Shown here: positions 56,448 to 64,000 of the stretch, one piece after another
Layout: each line of letters begins with the position of its first letter
Position numbering within the stretch: the first letter of the stretch is position 1
The notes under the pieces: generated by a model
What the model was told of the DNA's origin: nothing
Database searches by the model: none
The model's input: the letters and a program-made list of their open reading frames with translations, nothing else
Source of the DNA: Polytrichum commune
Taxonomy: Eukaryota; Streptophyta; Polytrichopsida; Polytrichales; Polytrichaceae
Assembly: GCA_950295325.1 (NCBI GenBank)
Contig: OX485804.1
Location: 36,072,429-36,136,428 of the forward strand
Direction of reading: 5' to 3'
Length of the DNA: 64,000 nt
Translations under genes and position numbers: made by a program

Positions 56448-58153
56448 CAGTCTTACCTCGTTAGTACGACGCTCGTTTATATGACACCCTCGATAGTACA
56501 ACACATTTTTGTGCGACCAAACTTTATAGTTCAAAACTCCCTCTTTTATACGACTACGACACTCAATAATACGACATTTAGAATCTCCGTTTTGTCATAT
56601 TCAATAGGTGATTAATGCTAAAATTCCTTTCATCTATGTTATGTACATCTAAAATACATCCATTTTCACTTGGGAACTACTTGGGAACTACTTGGGAACT
56701 TCACTTATCATTGATAATTTAATGATAACAAGGGTTACTAGTGTAGAATATACTCTTACTGGTTAGGGTAAGAGTGGCCTTCTTCCTATTCTTTTGTTAG
56801 ATTATGAGCGCGAAGATGATTACAACATGGATGAGATTGGATTATATTTTGGACCACATCCTAATAAAACATTAGCACAAGGGGAGGTGAAGAGTCAGAA
56901 GTTGTAGAAGGAGCATGTAACACTACTCTTGTTGTTAATTCAATTAGGATTGATAAGTTGAAGTTGCTTGTGGTTTATACGTCTGAGCAACCACGATGTT
57001 TTGGAAGGTGGCAACATCATGAGTATGTTTGGTAGCACCCAAATAAAATAGCTTAGATGAAGGGGGATATATTTGAAGCTTGGATTTTGTAGCTCAACAA
57101 TCAATTCAAAGCCAAAATCAAAAGGTGATTATGATTTTGGATAATACATCTTCACATATTGTTAGCTCTGCCAAAGTTGGTAAGTCTCATGGTTCTTCAA
57201 CCTTGGAATTGAGCAACATGACTTTGGTATTCCTTCCTCCCAAAGTTCAACCTTTGGATCACGGTATAATAGCATCTTTCAAATTTCAGTACAAGAAAAA
57301 ACTTTTGTAGTGGATTTTATCACAATATGATGATGCTACATTGAAGGACTTAAGGAAGGTGGTGCCCAACATCAGACATGCTATCATGTGGAGTTATGAA
57401 ATATGGAGTGAGTTGGATGCACATATACTTAGGATTTGTTAGAGGATGGCTCGTATATTACCTACAACATGGAACGTTGATTTTGCCCTAGTTGATGAAA
57501 GGGAGAAGAATAGAATGCAATAAGGTTTTGATGAACTTGGTGCTTTGATTGTAAAGTTGCAATTGGGTGATGATGAGATGTCCATCAAGACTTACATTTA
57601 GATGGAAGGGGAAAATATTACTAAGTTATAATTGAGTGCCGATGAGTTGGTAGATGTTGCTTTGGGAATCAATTATGCACAAGGCTTTGATCTTAATGTT
57701 GATCTACATTAAGTAGATGTGGATGTCGTTGCTCCACCTACAGTAAAGCTTAGTGATGCTAAACATCATGCATCATGTTGTCTAATTTCTTATTAGACAA
57801 CTCTTTACATTTTGGTGTTAATGAAACTAATAGTTTTTAAAAGCTAGTAGGGAATTTGGATAAGATGGCAATCGCTAACTTGGGTAGGCAACACCAAAGA
57901 TCTTTGAACTCTTATTTCAAGAGTTATTGAGAACATTTGTATTTGTTTGGAAATATAAGTTAGTATGTCATACAATCTCTATTGCTTAAACTCGTTGTAT
58001 ATATATTTTAAAGCCCATATTGCTTATGTTTTTGTATTCCCTCAATAATACGACAATTTTACGCCATTTGTCATATTAACAAGCAGACGACACCTCGATA
58101 ATACGACATTTTTTGTGTTTTCCCAAACGTGTCATACTAAAGAGGGAGAACGA
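56448..58153 (+). mobile_element. J1, decayed pogo/Tigger-like transposon
   Basis: 1.7 kb with TA on both sides (56446-56447 and 58154-58155). Left end CAGTCTTACCTCGTTAGTACG and right end GTCATACTAAAGAGGGAGAAC are inverted relatives, and inner subterminal 'cctcgata.tacgac' motifs repeat at both ends. It encodes a broken DDE transposase. Confidence 0.8.
56800..57760 (+). pseudogene. DDE_1 (CENP-B/jerky/Tigger type) transposase pseudogene
   Basis: Catalytic-domain pieces in order: YNMDEIGLYF, HPNKTLAQGE, KLLVVYTSEQPRCFGRW, IMILDNTSSHIV, LSNMTLVFLPPKVQPLDHGI and FKFQYKKKLL. After the TAG at 57308 come WILSQYDDATLKDLRKVV, ARILPTTWNVDFAL and ALGINYAQGFDL. The three acidic residues (MDE, LDN, LDH) are all there. 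Breaks: at least one frame change near 57110-57125 and several TAG/TAA, mostly where a CAG, CAA or TGG codon could have mutated by C-to-T or G-to-A. The N-terminal DNA-binding part is missing. Confidence 0.8.
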
Positions 58154-58204
58154 TATGTTCATCATACTTGATCCCACATACCACAACCAAGGTGTCATGT
58201 AATG

Positions 58205-58296
58205 TTATGTCCCGCCCGCATGTCAAGTCAAAGGTAACTTTTACTCAATAATAGGTTCATGTACGATGGGGCTGGAAATTAAACGGGACATAACAT
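58205..58296. repeat. Small inverted repeat
   Basis: TGTTATGTCCCG near 58204 and CGGGACATAACA near 58284 face each other across ~65 nt. Possibly a very short MITE or a hairpin. Confidence 0.5.
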
Positions 58297-58311
58297 CACA
58301 TTTATGTTGGG

Positions 58312-58543
58312 ATCACTATATTCGTTAATTTGGGACTTTTTTGGCATTTTGAGACAATTACAAATATAAAAACATGGATAAAATCACACATATATTGGAG
58401 AATGTTGTAAGATGTAAATACTTTGAAGCGGGTGTTCATATCAAGATGGTTTAGGTAAGACGACCCAAACATTAGACCATGTTGTTGTGGTCCATATATT
58501 AATTTGAGACAAGAGAAAGTCTCAAATTAACGAACATAGTGAT
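58312..58543. mobile_element. R MITE
   Basis: 232 bp with ATCACTATATTCGTTAATTT at the left and, inverted, AAATTAACGAACATAGTGAT at the right (one mismatch over the first 20). The inverted region continues to GGGACTTT/AAAGTCTC. No coding capacity. Duplication not certain. Confidence 0.7.
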
Positions 58544-58855
58544 TGAGGTTTATTTATAAAAAGAAACAAGCATACTCATACATGAAAATTGTTCATTTTG
58601 CCACATTAACCAACACTTGAGAAATTTGGAGCTTGCCTTTATTGGTTGTATTATAAAATAGCATCGGCCATGCCGTTGTTCAAGGTCCACGTGGGGCAAC
58701 ACGCTTGTCCAGCAAGTCATTGCCTGTGCCAGTTTTTCAATCCGGGAATGTGCCACAATTAAAGCCATGAATTCAGGAATACCATGGCAATGATAAGAAA
58801 GCCTTCACTTGCTACTATTATGCACCGTGTTCTTCTATTTTGCCTTCGGCAATAA

Positions 58856-59356
58856 GGGCCACTTCCCACACGAGTCAAGAGCCGTGACCATGAAATTGTG
58901 AGAGCCCAAAGGAAAGTGTCCAAAAGGCCGTCCCAACACACCTCCAACGTCATGCAGTGTGGTCACAGATCCTCAAGTGTAGTGTGAAGTCATATGTGAC
59001 CGGGCCCTCAACCAAATGCTAATTCAATGAATTTCTATTCATGCAGGTCCTCACACATGATAGAATATAATAAAAATCAACGGTTGTGAGTGTTTGGAGT
59101 GCCATGATCTCCTGGTTTTGTGTTGGGCCTATCTCCAAGAGGTTATTTCTAAAAATAATCCAAGTGACCATGAAATGTGATCCATTGGATGCCATGTAGG
59201 AATCCATGTAGACTTTACATGCATCTTGCATTCACATACTCCGTTGGTCCCTCAAGCGTAGTGTGAAGCGGACTTGGACCGGCTCCACCTTTTCCACCAA
59301 TGAGAGTGCTTGAAGTGTAACGGTCACGGGTCTCAGTCCCGTGTGTAAAGTGGCTC
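58856..59356. mobile_element. A-family MITE, copy A5
   Basis: 501 bp. GGGCCACTTCCCACACGAG...GTGTGTAAAGTGGCTC, flanked by TAA on both sides (58853-58855 and 59357-59359). Confidence 0.85.
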
Positions 59357-60364
59357 TAAGAGCAACTCCCATGGTCATTGTAAAACGATTCTTTCAATAA
59401 TCAACTTTCAATGTATTTTTGGGTGAATGCCTCATGTTCATCTCACACATCGCATTAGGTTACTGGAAGGTATACTTATTTGTGCAAAAAGCTGTTGAAA
59501 TCGTAATAAAAGATTGTGATGAACTTTTTTCACACTTTTCTTTGTGTTGTTTTACTATAATGTTACCATATATTCAAACCCTTCAATACATCATGAGAAG
59601 TCTACTTCATTTGATCAAAATTTAGTGAAAACTAACTAATTTTGTATCAGTGAACAATTTAGCATTACTTAAAGTAGATAGATCCATCCATTCATAATTC
59701 CATAGATGTCAATTCATAACTCGAATTTGATATTATAGTCCATAGTGTCAAAAGACTTGTGATTTTTTTAAATACATAAATATGGGGTCAAACATGTTAA
59801 TTCCCTGGAGTAACATAGTGTAATGTTTTTTTTTAAGACGATGACTAATATCAACATGATGATCCAACATGATGATCCAATTAGTCGAAAGATTTGGGAC
59901 AACCTGACATTACATAGTGAAATAAAGAAGGAACACTATTTCTAAATAATGTTGAAGAGGGGACGTTCCAACACAAAGCATGTATCATTCTCAACTACAC
60001 TATAGGAACATAAGTGGCATAGGCAACTTATTTATCTCTATGTATCCATTCACGAGTAGCTTGTGATTTCCGAAGGCACGTGGAAGTTTCACTTCTATAT
60101 AAATCCGCCATAACATTTTTACTACTTACAACTTACTTTCTTAACTTATTATAAAGAAACATCGCCTTTGCTTCCCAGCCTCGTGTTGAAGTTTAAAGAA
60201 TCTTAACAGCATGAAAGGCACTATTCAAATATAAAGGATGGTTTCATGGCCTATAAAAGATAGAAGTGCATGTGATGGATGCTTTGAGCACAAGGCAAGG
60301 TTCCTTATTCAACATGGAGGTTATATTATATGTAATTAAGTTTGGCTTAGGGATTACCATATTA
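59357..60364. other. Intergenic DNA
   Basis: AT-rich. A short doublet 'catgatgatccaa' near 59857-59880. No gene. Confidence 0.3.
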
Positions 60365-60649
60365 CGCCATTTATGGTATTTAGTGTCACCCACCCTATTG
60401 TGAGGCGTATGCTAAGTTACACTAATGATCAACAACTTCATTATTAGTGTCACCTCGTGACACTTGGTGTTCAACTACACTTACTAATATTTTAACACAA
60501 GTATATTCAATAATGTTATGAGGTGTATGTCTTCGTTACACAACAGTCTACAAGTTGACCAAAGTGTACACAAATGACGCTTGACATTAGTATATTCAAA
60601 ATTGTCTTCTTCTTGCAAATAAAAACATGTGGAACTTGCCATTCCACAC

Positions 60650-61740
60650 CTAATCCACATACACAAAGTACGGGCCCATACCGGCATTATGGGAAACGAA
60701 AAGCTTGACACACTAGCCAATGAAGGAACACATAAGGAAAACCATCCGCTACACCCCACATGCACCTAGCCCACGCCACACCCTACTGGCTAGCAAGCTG
60801 CCCAACAGCCACACACGATGGAGCCATTAGAAACATACACAAATTCGTAATAAAAGCACACGACAACCGCGAAGTAATAATTGCCCAAAATAAATTCCCA
60901 TGCGTAGATAAATGGCTATCCAACAAACAAATCAATCAAAAACTCTCCAACCATTTTTGGAAAAACAAAAAAGTAACGGATGCCCAAATCACCCAAACAC
61001 TAAAGTTTAGATATGCCCAATACATGGGTAACCATAGAAAAAGCATGTTTTGGCCTCTCAAATTTCAAAACCCCAACTGCACACTATGCCACAAAAATGA
61101 CAGAGACATGTGGCCCCATTTACTGTCAATGTGTGAACACCCTTATCTAAAAGGCCTAAGAATAGCTCGCCACAATAACGCGGTACACCTCATCACCCAG
61201 ACATTACAAGCCAACAAACACACCCGATTCTACACACTAACAAATGCATGCAACCTCAACAACGTGAACCAAGAACAAACTGTCCCATAACGGCTCACAA
61301 AATGTACATGCCCACAAACAAGTTGCCAATGCCAAGCCAGACTAAGATCATATATCCTACGTATAATCAAAGTCCCAAACCACGCTCCAACACCGTTACT
61401 ACCCTCACCCACCCACACAATACAATTCATTGAACTCACATACTGCCATGACGGATTCCCCGAACAAGCCCTCGCACAAAAACACGCAAAATACGACCCA
61501 CTAATTAACACTATACAAAACAAAGGCTGGAAAACGAATCCCCTTATCACTATTACAACTGGAGTAAGAGGAGCTATACACGAACAATCTATCAACCAAC
61601 TAGCCAACCTCAAAATCCCAAAGACTAGCATCAAAACTCTCATGAAAAATATACATCAAAATGCCGTTAGATATCTAACCTACCTCGTACTCAACAAAAG
61701 GAAACTTGAAAATAAACAAACTACCATCTCACCTCCCTAA
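60650..61740 (+). pseudogene. LINE C-terminal fragment, copy 2
   Basis: Collinear with 14690-15788: CPTATHDGAIRN, KFRYAQYMGNHRK, C-x2-C finger, LTNACNLNN. A nonsense change then appears at 61288-61290 (TAA where copy 1 has GAA), and the frame continues with CTCPQTSCQCQA, FIELTYCHDGFPEQA, KHAKYDPLI and TTGVRGAIH. The PD of the nuclease signature is replaced (RSY), so this copy is inactive on two counts. Confidence 0.85.
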
Positions 61741-61907
61741 AATGAGACTATTTTTATTTTTATTTTTATTTACTTACTAATAGAGCCCACCTCCCAAAAG
61801 AGGCATAACTCCTCATGCTACAACATGGTCCGCCGTGTTAAGCATTTGGATAACGGGCTCGCATTCATGCCGGTACAATGTGCGGGCGTAATTTTTCTTT
61901 TCTTTTA
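61741..61907 (+). ncRNA. Structured LINE 3' UTR, copy 2
   Basis: GAGCCC (61783-61788) pairs with GGGCTC (61855-61860). Inside are CCTC..GAGG and the hairpin ATGCT-ac-AACATGG / CCGTGTT-a-AGCAT (61815-61845). Same architecture as 15811-15884 with different stem bases, followed by 'ttcatgccggta' and the T-rich tail. Confidence 0.7.
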
Positions 61908-62170
61908 TGGAACTTGCCATTAGTATGTATGCTCAATAATATCCCCCCCCCCCCCCCCCCCCCATGCATACAAATGCACAACTATCATCTCAAGCATCGC
62001 AATGCCACATTATATGTCACATTGTTAATAATAATTCACCTTTTTTTATTACTTAAGTTGATGAATAGTATCATGTAGGCAATTAGTGAATGCGACACTT
62101 CGAAACCTCTAGGCATCTACTTTAGGCCTTCCGTAAATAATGTACGTGACACCAAATACCACAAACAATG

Positions 62171-62384
62171 TACGACAATGACATTTGAGATTACACAAAT
62201 CATAGCACATTATTTATGTAATAATATGCAAAGTTGTCATAAACCGAATTGACCTTTATAGTTTTATAAGGGGTTGCAAGTAGGGATAAGGCTTGTAGAT
62301 GAGGCACTTGTAATTAGGCTCAGTGTTTCATAGTAAATAGTAATGTGGGCTCAAGTTTGGCACAAAGTCATTTGTCTTCTACAC
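62171..62384. other. Spacer
   Basis: Short AT-rich interval. Nothing recognised. Confidence 0.35.
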
Positions 62385-62696
62385 CCGGGGCTAGATCACA
62401 TCTTCATTCACTTGGGCCCCACCCCTCCCACGCCTCCTTCATTGCCCGGTCTTCTTGCCCGCACTTGCAGTCAAAATTACAAATATTCAAGTTGACACCA
62501 CTCTCATTATTCGCAAGTTAATTGATGGAGTTCCTTCACATGCCAAAGGAGCTGGATGGCTTAAGACACCAGATGTTGTCACATTGGTTCCCAATGAGGA
62601 AGAGTTCCACGCAAGTCCAAGCAGGAAGACTGTGCAGTGAAGGAGGCGTGGGAGGGGCAGGGCCCGGCCGAATGAAGATGTGATCTAGCATGGGGC
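62385..62696. mobile_element. T element, Mutator-like with long TIRs and a coding-like core
   Basis: 312 bp. The two arms, starting CCGGGGCTAGATCACATC and ending GATGTGATCTAGCATGGGGC, are inverted over about 60 bp (including CCCTCCCACGCCTCCTTCA). GTCTTCTACAC flanks both sides (62374-62384 and 62697-62707). Long TIRs with 9-11 bp duplication fit Mutator-like elements. The core (about 62455-62640) keeps a frame with VKITNIQVDTTLIIRKLIDG, SHAKGAGWLKTPDVVTLVP and NEEEFHASPSRK, which reads like real protein but is not recognised. Confidence 0.75.
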
Positions 62697-62894
62697 GTCT
62701 TCTACACTCACTTGTAAGTAAGGTAAGTGGGTCTTTCATGGTCATTTCTTAAATTCAAATACCTATAAATGGGCATTATACGAGAACTTCCACATTTTTA
62801 AGTGCCCCCTACTTGACCCAGTCACTTAGAGGTAAACCTCCAATGATTTTAACCACAACTACCACCCAACAAGTTGCACTAGAACAACCAACTA

Positions 62895-63111
62895 CACTAA
62901 ATATTGTATTCAATGTCACTTACTGGTTGGAATTACGCAATGCTATAATTAATTATTGTATGTCTTCTTCTTTTTCAACAAGGGTCAAATTGGTCGTCTG
63001 GATATTATAGAGTGTTAACATCTTTACTTGGTAAAATATTACATTAATAGTGGAAAGATATAGCATTGTGTAACTTTCAATAGTAAGTGACATTAGCTAC
63101 AATATTTAGTG
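62895..63111. mobile_element. N-family MITE, copy N2
   Basis: 217 bp. CACTAAATATTGTATTCAATG left and, inverted, ...TAGCTACAATATTTAGTG right, with TA on both sides. Subterminal 'acgcaatgctata' and 'tatagcattgtgt' also pair. Confidence 0.75.
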
Positions 63112-64000
63112 TACCGCATTGCGGATGCTTTGGTAGGATGATTGAATGATTTTTTTTTTTTTTTTGGTGTATGATCAAAATTTCTAAATAATTGTGAAAA
63201 ATCATGAATTTTTTTTACCATAGGTTGATATCAAGATGTGTGAAAAAAAATTAAACACATCAAGCCTAATTTTTATGGTAATTAATGAGTCAAATGGCCT
63301 ATATGGAAGGGAAATAATCATAAAGGTTGTCTAATATTAGTGTATTTGGTGTATTATGGAATAAGACCGAAGTCAACAACTCACATGCAATGACAACACT
63401 ATTGTATTTATCAAGCACATTCACTCTAACATTCACATGGAATGGAGTTCGTATTCCACTTTTTGAACTGAACATTTCAAAATCTTGAGTCCTTAAAGCT
63501 TGAGAGAAACGAAGTATGCCAAAGAAGTGTGGAGAAAATCTAGATAGATATGTCATGGGCCTATATATATATACCTAACTTTTCATAAGTTCTTTTACAT
63601 ATTGTGTGAGCCACCCAAACGGCTCGCAGTTGGATTAATGTTTACTTCCTAATTAATAAATGAGATTAAAAAACAGGAGTTAGATTGATGTCAATTAGTT
63701 ATCATTATTAGATGATTAGGTAATTCATGAAGACCTGACACAACGTGTCGAAGAACAAATGAAAAATATATTAAAGAATAGTACCGATGGAGATAGTGCA
63801 ATTGCATGCATTGCGTACATGAAGGCGAAGGCCGCTAGATCAAGGTCTTTTACATCCTTGTGATTGGAAGGGGATGGTCCAGGAGGGTTAGCCCCGGCTC
63901 ATTCACATTTTTTTTTCTCAATTAGAACTCTCTCTCTCCCCTATATGTAGGTGGCAGCGCTGCTTATGGGCATCTTCTTTTCCTTGTTGTATGAATGCTA
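63112..64000. other. Intergenic DNA, nothing recognised
   Basis: AT-rich, with a T19 run near 63150. No gene or repeat boundary could be placed. Confidence 0.3.

Larger units (their letters stand above)
60644..61907 (+). mobile_element. 5'-truncated LINE copy 2
   Basis: Close relative of the last 1.25 kb of the full-length element. Flanked by the 14-bp duplication TGGAACTTGCCATT (60630-60643 and 61908-61921), showing target-primed insertion. Starts inside the RNase H region and ends with TTTTTCTTTTCTTTTA. Confidence 0.9.
60365..62170. mobile_element. I-family MITE I3, split by LINE copy 2
   Basis: Left end CGCCATTTATGGTATTTAGTG, right end ...CCACAAACAATG, TA on both sides. Removing 60644-61921 restores a ~530-bp I element. 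A C20 run near 61945-61963 lies in the right part. Confidence 0.75.

Overview
This is a stretch of nuclear DNA from a eukaryote, most likely a land plant. The one recognisable host gene (33.2-35.6 kb, minus strand) is a receptor-like kinase of plant type, split by short introns with GT/AG borders. Nearly everything else is AT-rich intergenic DNA built from transposons, many of them inserted into one another. I cannot name the species. The mix of PIF/Harbinger-, pogo/Tigger-, Mutator- and hAT-like DNA elements with an unusual LINE, and the absence of any recognisable LTR retrotransposon, does not obviously suggest a typical crop angiosperm, but that is only an impression.

The most important object is a nearly full-length non-LTR retrotransposon at about 7.2-15.9 kb (plus strand). 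Its sense strand is strikingly rich in A and C and poor in G. Reading through the frame gives two tandem modules, each with a hydrophobic segment, a linker, a 2A-like ribosome-skipping peptide (core GDIE[LI]NPGP) and a conserved domain I do not recognise. They are followed by an APE-type endonuclease, a reverse transcriptase (YADD), a chromodomain-like segment, a segment resembling PCIF1-type adenine methyltransferases, and then, after a one-base shift at a run of nine C, RNase H, a zinc finger, a second Cys cluster and a C-terminal PD-(D/E)XK-like nuclease signature. The 3' UTR has a three-hairpin fold. Two 5'-truncated relatives lie at 60.6-61.9 kb (plus, 14-bp target-site duplication) and 40.8-42.2 kb (minus, 10-bp duplication). 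All three copies keep the C-terminal region, and the two plus-strand copies keep the 3' UTR fold with apparent compensatory changes.

The DNA-transposon landscape: family A is a ~500-bp MITE with GGGCCAC termini and TTA/TAA (sometimes TCA) duplications, with six or seven copies. A decayed Harbinger transposase at 49.6-50.3 kb is a plausible relative of its source. At 38.3-40.3 kb a family-A copy contains a second GGGCC-ended element, which contains a third element with 8-bp duplications. A decayed pogo/Tigger-like element (56.4-58.2 kb) has an internally deleted sibling at 45.6-46.3 kb. Other families are TA-flanked I/N MITEs, a foldback MITE (23.1 kb) whose relative at 5.1-5.4 kb has expanded into a 34-bp tandem array, Mutator/hAT-like P elements, and a long-TIR Mutator-like element at 62.4 kb carrying a coding-like insert.

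The gene island at about 33-38.2 kb is largely free of recognisable repeats. The kinase has lost or changed several catalytic motifs (glycine loop, DFG to NFG, APE), so it is either a pseudokinase or a decaying gene. A 102-bp minisatellite with a TATA box lies near its upstream edge. No rRNA, credible functional tRNA or CRISPR array is visible.
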